Positions 17,893 to 27,500 of a stretch of 64,000 bases of DNA are shown one piece after another; position 1 is the first letter of the stretch, and each line of letters opens with the position of its first letter. Position numbers and translations under genes: made by a program. This stretch comes from Pilibacter termitis (lineage in GTDB: Bacteria > Bacillota > Bacilli > Lactobacillales > Streptococcaceae): NCBI RefSeq assembly GCF_900167335.1, contig NZ_FUXI01000005.1, forward strand, positions 1 to 64,000. Direction: 5' to 3'. Under the pieces are notes generated by a model. That model ran no database searches and had not been told where the DNA came from. It saw only the letters and a program-made list of their open reading frames with translations.

Positions 17893-18819
17893 TCAATCGT
17901 CCTCCTGATTTCTTAGCACTTTACTTGGTTTATAGATACCTTCTTTACTCGGATGTGGCTGATAAAGACTGACCACTTTTTCTCGGTAAAATAAGGCAAC
18001 TAAATCGGCAGTTTCTATGATATTGAGTGTTTCTTTTGATAAGGGCATTCCGTTTTTCACTTTGCTGTATAATTCTTCCGTCAAATCAATGCGTGGAAAT
18101 TCTTTGATTGCTACTTCAATTGGTTGTAAAAATTCAGCTATTGTGTTATTGTTCATTTTTTCCTCAACTTCACTAAGACTCAGAGCGTCCGTTTGCCTCA
18201 AACCTGCAGCTTGTATTCTTGTTAAATCGCTCATGTGTGCAGAAAATCCCAATTTTTCGCCTAAATCAACAGCTAAAGTTCGTACATACGTGCCTTTACC
18301 ACAATGAACACGGAATTTCCATGCAAGTGTTTGATTTTCATTGTTCAAAACAGGCTCATTTAAGCGTTCAAACGAGTAGATTTCCGCCTTTCTTATAGGG
18401 CGATCTACTTCCATTCCTGCACGTGCGTATTCGTACAAACGCTTGCCATTTACTTTTACAGCAGAATACATCGGAGGAATTTGCGTAATCGTTCCGACAA
18501 ATTTTTGCATCTCTGTATCAATTTTTTCCGTTGCAATCATTTGTGAAACAGGTGTTTTATTGACCACTTCGCCACTTTTATCTTCCGTTGTCGTCGAAAA
18601 ACCTAGGGTAATTTCACCCTCATATACTTTTCCACTATCTACCATATATTCAATTACTTTTGTTCCTTTGCCAATGCAAATCGGCAAAATTCCGTCAACA
18701 TCTGGGTCAAGTGTCCCACCATGCCCAATTTTTTTCGTTTTCAAAATCTTTCTTAGTTTAAACACACAATCATGACTGGTCACCCCTCGTGGTTTCCACA
18801 ATGCTAAAATGCCGTCCAT
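17893..18819 (-). CDS. truB: tRNA pseudouridine(55) synthase
   Basis: TruB modifies U55 in the T-loop of tRNAs. The sequence has the family N-terminus (GILALWKPRGVTSHDCV), the catalytic Asp segment GHGGTLDPDVDGILPI and the YEGEITLGFSTTTEDKSGE stretch. About 308 residues fit the family. The ATG at 18819 has AGAGG 9 bases upstream; a start three codons earlier abuts that site and is less likely. A TATAAT-like -10 for this operon lies at 18860-18865 on the minus strand. Confidence 0.95.
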   Translation of the reverse strand: MDGILALWKPRGVTSHDCVFKLRKILKTKKIGHGGTLDPDVDGILPICIGKGTKVIEYMVDSGKVYEGEITLGFSTTTEDKSGEVVNKTPVSQMIATEKIDTEMQKFVGTITQIPPMYSAVKVNGKRLYEYARAGMEVDRPIRKAEIYSFERLNEPVLNNENQTLAWKFRVHCGKGTYVRTLAVDLGEKLGFSAHMSDLTRIQAAGLRQTDALSLSEVEEKMNNNTIAEFLQPIEVAIKEFPRIDLTEELYSKVKNGMPLSKETLNIIETADLVALFYREKVVSLYQPHPSKEGIYKPSKVLRNQEDD

Positions 18820-19038
18820 ATATTCCATCCTCTTAATAAATTTTCGCTATGCACTTTTTATTATAACAAAAAACAAGTGAAAATTTCATTTGTTCTTTGG
18901 TATGACTTTTTAATCAAAAAAATATGAGGAAAAAATCATTTGTATAGAAATTTCCCTCTGAAAACCATCGCACAGTTAGCTTATCTGAAACTTAAAAGGT
19001 TAATTTTTTTGAAATTCTTCATAATCACTGGCATATGC

Positions 19039-19067
19039 TTAGCTTTTTTTTATTTTTGTGGTATGAT
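19039..19067 (+). promoter_or_regulatory. Promoter of prsA
   Basis: TTAGCT (19039-19044) and TATGAT (19062-19067) are 17 bases apart, followed by AAAGGAAG (19101-19108) and the prsA ATG at 19119. The rest of the 18820-19118 gap is AT-rich and shows no further gene. Confidence 0.55.
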
Positions 19068-19118
19068 AGAATATGTAAAATTTTTTGATTAGGATTACTG
19101 AAAGGAAGACGTATTTTC

Positions 19119-20036
19119 ATGAAGAAAAAATTAGCACTTAGTGCGGTAACACTTTTAACTTTGACAACCCTAGCAGCTTGTGGTGGTTCAAAAAACATCG
19201 CAACAATGAAAGGTAGCAGCATTACCGTGGAGGATTTCTACGATAAAGCAAAAACAAATTCAACCAACCAAGAACTTGTGCGTAGCATGATTATCTATGA
19301 TGTGTTTACAAACAAATATGGTAAAGATGTTAAACAGTCTGAAATTGACAAGAAGTTTGATGAAACGAAAAAGCAATATGGAGACAGTTTTAAAACAACA
19401 CTTCAACAAAATGGTCTTACAGAAGCAAGCTATAAAGAAAGAATTAAGAGCGACCTTGCATTAAATGCTGGATTGAAAGCTCATATCAAACTTTCAAAAG
19501 ATGATTTGAAAAAAGCGTGGGAAGCATTCCACCCTGAAGTTCAAGCATCTATCATTGTACTTGCAAGCGAAGATGAAGCAAAAACTGTTGGTGAAGAAGC
19601 GAAAAAAGCTGGTGCTGACTTTGCAAAACTTGCAAAAGAAAAATCTTCTGATGAAACAACTAAAGCAGACGGTGGAAAAATCAAATTCGATTCTTCTTCT
19701 ACAACTGTTCCAGACGAAGTAAAAACAGCAGCTTTCAAACTGAAAGACGGTCAAGTATCTGATGTTATCAATGTCACAAATCCATCTACTTACCAAACAC
19801 AATACTACATTGTGAAAATGGAGAAAAACGTTGACAAAGGCAATGATATGACGAAATACGAAAAAGAAGTGAAGAAAATTGCCGAAGATACTAAACTTGC
19901 TGACCAAACATTCACGACAAAAGTTATCGGTGATGAATTAAAAGCAGCAAACGTAAAAATCGAAGACGACGCATTCAAGACAGTCTTAGACCAATTTACT
20001 GGCACAAGCTCTTCTAGCTCGTCTACTAAGAAATAA
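19119..20036 (+). CDS. prsA: PrsA-like foldase lipoprotein (parvulin-type PPIase)
   Basis: This 305-residue extracytoplasmic lipoprotein helps secreted proteins fold after Sec export. It has a signal peptide ending in the lipobox LAAC (Cys21), a helical SurA-like N-domain (about 30-135), a parvulin/PPIC domain (about 137-235, including KEKSSDETTKADGGKIKF and QTQYYIVKM) and a C-terminal helical tail ending in a serine run. Good ribosome site. It is monocistronic with a strong terminator. It may be needed for the large secreted proteins in this window. Confidence 0.95.
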   Translation: MKKKLALSAVTLLTLTTLAACGGSKNIATMKGSSITVEDFYDKAKTNSTNQELVRSMIIYDVFTNKYGKDVKQSEIDKKFDETKKQYGDSFKTTLQQNGLTEASYKERIKSDLALNAGLKAHIKLSKDDLKKAWEAFHPEVQASIIVLASEDEAKTVGEEAKKAGADFAKLAKEKSSDETTKADGGKIKFDSSSTTVPDEVKTAAFKLKDGQVSDVINVTNPSTYQTQYYIVKMEKNVDKGNDMTKYEKEVKKIAEDTKLADQTFTTKVIGDELKAANVKIEDDAFKTVLDQFTGTSSSSSSTKK

Positions 20037-20045
20037 TTTGATGAT

Positions 20046-20078
20046 GAAAAACAGCACTTTTTGGGTGCTGTTTTTTTG
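20046..20078 (+). terminator. Terminator of prsA
   Basis: AAAACAGCAC and GTGCTGTTTTTTT form a clear stem-loop with a T run 10 bases after the prsA stop. Confidence 0.9.
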
Positions 20079-20112
20079 GGTTTATTCACGGTTTTCTTCC
20101 CTAATTCTATCT

Positions 20113-20185
20113 GGGCACCTCTAAAAACTCATACTTACCCAAAATTGCTAGTTTTGACTCAAACGGAGTTTTTAGAGGTACCCTT
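20113..20185. repeat. Inverted-repeat family B copy
   Basis: GGGCACCTCTAAAAACTC on the left and GAGTTTTTAGAGGTACCC on the right flank a core (ACCCAAAATTGCTAGTTTTG) very close to the copy at 1861-1938. It lies between the prsA terminator and the convergent end of the metallopeptidase gene. Confidence 0.8.
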
Positions 20186-20250
20186 CTTTGTAAATTCATA
20201 AATTGATTTTTTCGAGTTTTTCTTTAAATAATGGTAGAATAGCTATTTTT

Positions 20251-22482
20251 TTATTCTTTAATTTGCCATACTTCAGTCACGATTTCATCATCTGCAGGAT
20301 TTTCTTCTCTTTCCAAGTTGTTTGAACGAGAAATTTCTGTCATGTAAGCTGTCAGCAGGCGCTTAAATTCTTTTGACCAAACTCTTGGATTATTTTGAGT
20401 AAAACTCTCCGCAAATAATTCTGCAAAAGGTTCTGTTGGGTATGCCTCTTTGATTGATCCATTAGAGTCCGTACCATAACTAAGGTTAGCTCCATATGGA
20501 GTAATATTTTGAGCAATCAAATTGATGTTTTTACTCCACCAATCAACCATACTTTTTGCATCTGTAATTTTAGCATTTGCTTTATTATTTAAAACCTGTT
20601 TCAACATTCTAAAGTCGACTCCACCTTGACGAATTTTGTCTTCCATTAGACGTTGATTTACATGACCATATTCGTGAACGAACACATGATTGATACCAAA
20701 TTCCCATTCATCTCCCTCATTACCAACCGCAGTATTGTAGTAATCAGAACTCAATTCCATTTTCATTGAAACAATTTTATGATTACTAACATAATATTGT
20801 GTAGTAACTTGTCCAGCTACACCATAAGGAAGTTTCGTTACTCTTACCTCATCCAATTTCGTAACATCTAATTTTTTAAATTGTGGATTTTCACTATAAA
20901 ATTTATTCACTGCATCTACATTATTACTTAAAAGATTTGGATTCACTTTCGAAGCATCGTCAGCCTTAAAAATAATCTTGTGCTTATTATACAATTCACT
21001 AACAGATTCATTGTACGTACGATACGCTGCAACAGTCAATTTCACAACTGCAGTTTTTCCTCCATCTGCCGTTTTCACAGTCAAATTAACTTCTCCTGCA
21101 GATTTTGGCGTTACTTTTCCTTTGCTATCAACTACGGCAACATTTGTATTACTAGACGAATAGGTTACAGCTTTATTTGTTGCATTGTTTGGGAGTACCG
21201 TTGGAGTTAATTGAGCTACTTCTCCTACTCTTATTCTGGACTTGTCTATTTTTACTGTAACTCCAGTTACAGAAACAGGTTTCACTGTAACTCTTAGACT
21301 TGCTGTTTTCCCGCCATCGACTGTTTTCACAGTTATAATAGCATCTCCAACACCTTTTGCAGTTACTTTTCCATTTCCATCAATTATCGCTACTTTTGTG
21401 TTATCAGATGAGTAAGTGACCGCTTTATTCGTTGCTTCAAGCGGTATCACTTTTGTTGTTACTTGAGCAACTTCTCCAGTGTGTAGAATTGATTTATCAA
21501 TGGTAGCAATCACGCCTGTCACAGCGATTCTTTTTACTAGCTTAATTTGAATCGCCTCTAGTCGTTTTCCTTGCCCTGTCGTTCCACTTAACGCATCATT
21601 TTTCACCCAATTTTGCCAACCAATACCTTCGATATGTGTACTATAAACAATATCATAATCTTTTGCAGCAGGTGCTCCTTTTTTCCAACGAATCTTAATT
21701 CCTTCAAGACGTAAACCTTTCCCTTGCGTTCCAGATACTTGCCCGTTGGTTACATAATTTTGCCATCCAATATTTTGCACATGCGTAGTATATTCGACTT
21801 GGCTTTTCAAAGAATCTGCAACATTGATTTTGATTCCTTCAAGGCGTAAAGATTTCCCCCACGAACCACTTACTTCTCCTTCACCAGCCGTTTGTTGCCA
21901 TCCATAATTTTGAATATGAGTAGAATAGGTAATGAGATCAGCCGAGGAGGATGCTGGTTTAGGTTCTAATTTTATTTGAATCGCTTCTAAACGCAAACTA
22001 CGCCCGCTCGTTCCACTCATTCCGCCATTAACCTTCCAATCTTGCCAGCCAATGCTTTGAACGTGTGTACGATAATAGACATCATAGTATTTTGCAATTT
22101 CTCCAGTTAAGCGAATTTTTATCCCCTCTAAACGAAGTGATTTTCCGCTTGTTCCACTCATTTGACCGTTTTTCTTCCAATCTTGCCACCCTACATTTTG
22201 TACGTGTGTTTGATATTCAATTCCTCCACTCCTGCCATTCACACGAATGTCAATTCCCTCAAGACGTAAGCTACGACCACTTGTCCCACTCGTCTCCCCG
22301 TTCTTCCTATAACTCTGCCACCCTACATTTTGAACATGTGTTCTATACTGTACATCTGGTGTAGAAATTGCTGGCATAGTTGTCGCTTGTACGTTTAAAG
22401 TTCCCAGTCCTGACAGCAATGCAGTTAGAGCAATAAAAATCGCTAACATTTTTGCAATCTGTTTTTTGATTGTTTTCTTCAT
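20251..22482 (-). CDS. Secreted ChW-repeat, Big_2 and HEYGH metallopeptidase
   Basis: This 743-residue protein has a signal peptide (about 1-33) and six ChW (clostridial hydrophobic W) repeats (about 46-310), each with a THVQNVGWQ-type core and a SLRLEGI end. Two Big_2 Ig-like domains (about 316-485) follow. The C-terminal domain (about 495-743) carries a zincin motif, HEYGH (His603-His607), with a candidate third ligand in EPFAELFAESF about 85 residues later. ChW repeats are associated with cell-surface attachment and polymer or host binding. The combination predicts a secreted zinc protease held at a surface. The substrate is unknown. Confidence 0.85.
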   Translation of the reverse strand: MKKTIKKQIAKMLAIFIALTALLSGLGTLNVQATTMPAISTPDVQYRTHVQNVGWQSYRKNGETSGTSGRSLRLEGIDIRVNGRSGGIEYQTHVQNVGWQDWKKNGQMSGTSGKSLRLEGIKIRLTGEIAKYYDVYYRTHVQSIGWQDWKVNGGMSGTSGRSLRLEAIQIKLEPKPASSSADLITYSTHIQNYGWQQTAGEGEVSGSWGKSLRLEGIKINVADSLKSQVEYTTHVQNIGWQNYVTNGQVSGTQGKGLRLEGIKIRWKKGAPAAKDYDIVYSTHIEGIGWQNWVKNDALSGTTGQGKRLEAIQIKLVKRIAVTGVIATIDKSILHTGEVAQVTTKVIPLEATNKAVTYSSDNTKVAIIDGNGKVTAKGVGDAIITVKTVDGGKTASLRVTVKPVSVTGVTVKIDKSRIRVGEVAQLTPTVLPNNATNKAVTYSSSNTNVAVVDSKGKVTPKSAGEVNLTVKTADGGKTAVVKLTVAAYRTYNESVSELYNKHKIIFKADDASKVNPNLLSNNVDAVNKFYSENPQFKKLDVTKLDEVRVTKLPYGVAGQVTTQYYVSNHKIVSMKMELSSDYYNTAVGNEGDEWEFGINHVFVHEYGHVNQRLMEDKIRQGGVDFRMLKQVLNNKANAKITDAKSMVDWWSKNINLIAQNITPYGANLSYGTDSNGSIKEAYPTEPFAELFAESFTQNNPRVWSKEFKRLLTAYMTEISRSNNLEREENPADDEIVTEVWQIKE

Positions 22483-22949
22483 TTTTTCGCCTCCGATTGA
22501 TTTTTTTGCTATTCTCCCATTATTTTGTAACTAAAATTTGAAAGAGCCAATTTAACACTCACCCTACGATACAACAACGTTTTACAAAGGAAAAACAAAT
22601 TTTTTGTTAACGTTATCAGTAACCGTTTATCAAAATAAACTTATCAACAAATATCCATTAACAGTCTAAACGTTTTATTTAAGGACAGCCTTAAAAATAT
22701 TACGATTTTCATTTCCTTATAAGTAAAGTTGCTACAGGGGTTTGGTTATTTTGGTTGTTTCATTTACCATTTTATAGTAACACTAAATAAAATTCAAGTT
22801 TTCATTAGATTTAATTGTTTTTTGACTTTATTATATGTATCGTGATTTTTTTATTACTTTTATGATTTTAAATTTCAAAATCATCATTTTTGAGAAAATA
22901 TATTACGTTATATAGAATTTTTATATCTACCAAATAAAATTACACCTAA
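22483..22949. promoter_or_regulatory. AT-rich upstream region with a cre-like box
   Basis: No gene is seen in this strongly AT-rich gap. TTGTTAACGTTATCAG at 22604-22619 matches the CcpA cre consensus with one core mismatch, about 120 bases upstream of the metallopeptidase start, so carbon catabolite control is possible. No convincing -35/-10 pair could be chosen among many AT-rich candidates. Confidence 0.35.
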
Positions 22950-22986
22950 AAAAAAACGCTTGATTTCAATAATCCTGCGTTTTTCT
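22950..22986 (-). terminator. Terminator of the GntR-family gene
   Basis: On the minus strand AAAAACGC and GCGTTTTT form a stem followed by T residues, just past the stop at 22996. Confidence 0.8.
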
Positions 22987-22995
22987 GTTATCCCC

Positions 22996-23700
22996 CTACT
23001 TCTCCAAAAAAAACTCAAACCGATTGCCAACATACTGTGAACGCACGTATTCAAAAGGTTGTTTGTTTTCTAAAAAAGTTAATTGGCGAAGTTTTAGGAT
23101 TGCTTGACCGCGTTTCATGGAAAGATATTCGCTTACTCGCTCTGTTGCGAGGCTGGCAGAGATTGTTTGTTCGGAATTTCCAATAACGTAGCCATTTTTT
23201 TCGAGCGTGTGGTAGAAATGTTGAGTCACTTCATTTTTAGAAAAATTTTCTACCAAATTTGCAGGAATAGTTGCTACTTCATAGCAAATTGGGATATTGT
23301 CTGCATAACGAATCCGCTCCATTCGCAATACTTTGTCATCCTCACTTAGTTGCAATTTTTCACGCTCACTAATGGAAGGAGCGACGAAAAAATAGGTTAA
23401 CGTCTTGCTTGACGGTACTTTTCCTTGCCCTTCGATGATTTCAGTAAAAGAAGTTGTTCCGCTCATTTTTTCACGTACTTTCTGACTCGAAACATACGTG
23501 CCACTTCCTAGTCTTCTGTCTAAAATTCCTTCATCAGCTAACGTTTGAATCGCTTGTCTAAGCGTCATGCGACTTACGCCAAATTCTACGGAAAGTTCTC
23601 GCTCGCTTGGCAACTTGTCGCCTACTTTTAATTCCCCTGTTTCAATTTTTTTCTTGATTTCATCATGTATCCGAATATATACGGGTTGTGCTTTGCTCAT
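22996..23700 (-). CDS. GntR-family regulator, HutC/UTRA type
   Basis: About 234 residues from the ATG at 23700 (MSKAQPVY), which has GAGGAG upstream. The N-terminal winged HTH (about 5-72, with GDKLPSERELSVEFGVSRMTLRQAIQ and the RLGSGTYV wing) and the C-terminal UTRA effector domain (about 92-232) define the HutC subfamily, whose ligands are usually sugar phosphates or amino-acid-like metabolites. No sugar or amino-sugar operon is adjacent, so the target is unknown. Control of amino-sugar genes linked to chitin use would be a guess. Confidence 0.88.
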   Translation of the reverse strand: MSKAQPVYIRIHDEIKKKIETGELKVGDKLPSERELSVEFGVSRMTLRQAIQTLADEGILDRRLGSGTYVSSQKVREKMSGTTSFTEIIEGQGKVPSSKTLTYFFVAPSISEREKLQLSEDDKVLRMERIRYADNIPICYEVATIPANLVENFSKNEVTQHFYHTLEKNGYVIGNSEQTISASLATERVSEYLSMKRGQAILKLRQLTFLENKQPFEYVRSQYVGNRFEFFLEK

Positions 23701-23785
23701 TTCTTCTCTCCTCAAATTTTTTCAGACAAATTGGTCTAGTTCAATTTTACCAGATGAAAGCGATTTGACAAGTGAAAATTTTTCC

Positions 23786-24382
23786 TCATCTTTCCACTTC
23801 AATGCCCAACACCGTCAAATGACCGTTACCAATGAGTTTGACTACAAGTTGTGCCATTTGTTGCGGGGTCATTTCACTATCTGTTTTCATCCACCAGTGC
23901 AAAGTAGAAATGAAAATTCCCGTCATGTATTCAATAATAAAATCAACTGGTACTTCGATTTTATTTTCTGTAATTCTAAGCACTTTGAAAATTGTTTCAT
24001 ACTTTTTCTGCAACACCGCTGCAAATTTCTGTCGTAAAATTTCTTGGCTACTTCCCTCAAATAAAGCATAGGCGGAAGAAAGTGTACTTCGCACTTCTTT
24101 GTAGAAAATAGACAAAATTAACTCTATTTTTTTCACCTGCAAACGATTTTTAACAATCACTTTTTCTTCATCAATCACCGAAGTAAACGAGGTCACCAGA
24201 CTGTCTAAAATCTGATTGTATAAGTCTTCCTTGTCCTTGTAATGTGCGTAAAAAGTCGCCCTATTAATCATTGCTTCTTTAGAAATATCTTGCACTGTTA
24301 CAGATTCTACCCCTTTTTCACCACTTAATTTAATAAATGCCTCAAAAATTGCCTTTTGTGTTTTTTTCACTCTTAAATCCAC
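23786..24382 (-). CDS. TetR-family transcriptional regulator
   Basis: This 198-residue protein has the TetR N-terminal HTH (about 8-55, with VTVQDISKEAMINRATFYAHYKDKEDLY) and a helical C-terminal ligand domain. The start is GTG with AGGAGG upstream. It is transcribed divergently from the large activase-like gene and probably controls it or itself. The ligand is not predictable. Confidence 0.88.
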   Translation of the reverse strand: MDLRVKKTQKAIFEAFIKLSGEKGVESVTVQDISKEAMINRATFYAHYKDKEDLYNQILDSLVTSFTSVIDEEKVIVKNRLQVKKIELILSIFYKEVRSTLSSAYALFEGSSQEILRQKFAAVLQKKYETIFKVLRITENKIEVPVDFIIEYMTGIFISTLHWWMKTDSEMTPQQMAQLVVKLIGNGHLTVLGIEVER

Positions 24383-24420
24383 GTTTTGCTCCCTCCTTAA
24401 AAATACTTCTATTATTATAC

Positions 24421-24501
24421 AACAATTCTTAGTTTTTTGTCGGTTATCAGACAGTTTTTCTTTTTTTGCTTATTGTCAAGATAGAAAAATAGGTCTAAAC
24501 T
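24421..24501 (+). promoter_or_regulatory. Divergent promoter region of tetR and the activase-like gene
   Basis: For the rightward gene, TTGTCA (24473-24478) and TAAACT (24496-24501) are 17 bases apart. For the tetR-like gene, a TATAAT lies on the minus strand near 24416-24421. Between them, TGTC and GACA (24438-24453) form a short dyad that could bind the TetR protein; the arms are only 4 bp, so this is weak. Confidence 0.5.
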
Positions 24502-24561
24502 AACACTATGGATTATATTAAACACTTTGTTGGTTTTTCAACAAAAGATAAGGGGTAGAAT

Positions 24562-27500
24562 ATGAAACGAGCAGGAATTGATGTAGGCTCTACCACCGTA
24601 AAATTAGTCGTTCTAAACAATGAAAATCACTCCATTTTTTCAAGATATGAGCGACATTTTTCCGATGTAAAAAAAGCAACAATGAAAGTTTTAAAAGAGG
24701 CAAGTGATTTTCTTGGCAATAAAGTGCCTATTAGCATGACCATTACTGGAAGTGGTGGCATGGGGCTTGCCGAAGTGCTAGATATTCCGTTTGTTCAAGA
24801 AGTAATTGCTTGTACGAAAACGGTTGAAGAAATCATTCCAGAAACAGATGTCGCTATTGAACTTGGTGGCGAAGATGCGAAGATTACCTTTTTTGACGGT
24901 GCGTTAGAGCAACGCATGAATGGTAGTTGTGCAGGCGGAACTGGGGCTTTTATTGACCAAATGGCTGTACTTTTAAAAACAGATGCCAACGGAGTCAATG
25001 AATTAGCCAAAAGTTATCAAACAATTTATCCTATTGCCTCACGCTGTGGGGTATTTGCCAAAACAGACGTTCAGCCTTTGATTAATGAAGGGGCGGCACG
25101 TGAGGATATTGCGGCAAGTATTTTCCAAGCAGTTGTCAACCAAACAATTGCAGGACTTGCCAGCGGTCGAAAAATCAAAGGAAATATCGCTTTTTTAGGT
25201 GGCCCCTTGTTTTTCATGAGCGAGCTGAGAAAGAGATTTATCGAAACACTTGATATTCAAGATGAAAATGTGATTTTTCCAGAAAACCCACAATTATTTG
25301 TAGCAACTGGGGCGGCACTTTTTTCTGAGGAGGAAAACAGTGCAACTTTAGACGAGTTACTTCTTCGCTTAGAAGAAAATGCAAAGGATACGTTAATTCC
25401 AACAGATACACTTCCACCACTTTTTTCAAGCGAGGAAGAATATCACGAATTTGCTAAACGTCATAAAAAAGCAGACGTGTTGCGTGCAGAGCTAGAAACG
25501 CACAAAGGTGCGAGCTTTTTAGGAATTGATGCAGGTTCTACTACTACAAAAGTTACACTTATCAACGAAAATGGCGAGCTACTGTTTGAATACTACGGAA
25601 ACAATAACGGGCAACCACTTGAAAATGTAATTGACGTTTTGAAAAATTTGTATGCAAAACTTCCAGAAAATGCCTATATTGCAAATGCTTGCGTGACAGG
25701 TTACGGAGAGCATTTGATTCAAAATGCTCTCAAGGTAGATTTGGGCGAAGTGGAAACAATGGCTCATTACAAAGCGGCAAACTTTTTCCGTGAAGGTGTG
25801 GATTTTATCCTTGATATTGGCGGACAAGATATGAAAGCTATGACAATCAAAAACGGGGCATTATCAAGTATTCAGCTAAATGAGGCTTGTTCTTCTGGCT
25901 GTGGTTCATTTATTGAGGCATTTGCAAAATCTCTTCACTTTGGTGTGGAAAATTTTGCAAAAGAGGCTCTTTCTTCACGCAATCCAGTGGACTTAGGTTC
26001 ACGTTGTACAGTATTTATGAACTCAAAAGTGAAACAAGTGCAAAAAGAGGGAGCAAGCGTTGGAGACATTTCAGCGGGTCTTTCTTATTCTGTTATCAAA
26101 AATGCGATTTACAAAGTAATCAAAATCAGAAAACCTGAAGATTTGGGTGAAAAAATCGTAGTGCAAGGCGGAACTTTTTACAATGAGGCTGTTTTGCGTG
26201 CGTTTGAGACGATTACAGGCAGAGAAGTGGTTCGTCCGTCTATTGCAGGGCTTATGGGAGCTTTTGGTGCGGCACTTATCGCTCTTGAAAATACGGAAAT
26301 TGGACAAAATTCAACCATTCTTTCGGCTGAAGAACTTGATGAGTTTACGAGTGAAAAAGAATTTATGCACTGTGGGCTTTGTGAAAATAATTGTATGCTT
26401 ACAATGACAGTGTTCTCTGACGGCAGACGATTTGTGACAGGGAATAGATGTGAACGTGGTGCTGAAAAAGCAATGAAGTTAAAAATTGATACGGCAGAGA
26501 AAAAAGTAAATCTCGTTGATTATAAATACAAACGTCTCTTCCAATATCGCCCGCTCAACAAACGAAAAGCTACACGTGGTGTGATTGGGATTCCTCGTGT
26601 GCTGAATATGTATGAAAATTATCCTCTTTGGTACACATTTTTCACCGAACTTGGATTTCGTGTGCAACTTTCGCCGAGAAGTAATAAAGAGCTTTATGAA
26701 ATCGGAATTGACACAATCCCAAGTGATACAGCGTGTTATCCTGCGAAAATCGCTCATGGTCATGTGCAGTCTTTAATCAATGACGGAGTGGAGAGAATTT
26801 TCTATCCCGGTGTTATTTTTGAGCGTGAAGAAAGCAAAAATGCGGACAATCATTACAATTGCCCGATTGTGCAAAGTTACCCTGAAGTTTTGCGAAACAA
26901 TATGGATGACATTCGTCAAGGAAAAGTGGACTATCATTGTCCGTTTTTAAACCTTGCCAATGAGCAATCCGTGGCAAATGCTTTAGCTAAGGAATTTCAA
27001 GCATTAGAGATTTCGGCAGAAGAAATTTCCCTTGCCTTGAGAAAAGGGTATCAAGAGCTTGAAAATTTCAAGCAGGATATTCGTAATCAAGGGGAAGATT
27101 TGCTTTTGCGATTGAATCTTCGTGGGGAAAAAGCGGTGGTGCTTTCTGGTCGCCCTTATCATCTTGACCCTGAGATTAACCACGGAATTGCAGATGTAAT
27201 TACACAAGAAGGTTTCCATGTTTTGACGGAAGATGCTGTGGCTCATCTTGCTGAAGTCGATAATTTGCGTGTAGTGAATCAATGGGTGTATCACTCAAGG
27301 CTTTATGCTGCTGCTCGTGTGGTGGCAAAATCACGGAATTTAGAACTCGTGCAACTAAACTCCTTTGGTTGCGGGCTTGATGCGGTAACCACTGACCAAG
27401 TCGAAGAAATCATGGGGCAATACGGCAAACTTTACACCGTTTTGAAAATTGACGAAGGAAGTAACCTCGGTGCTATTCGTATTCGCTTGCGTAGCTTGAA

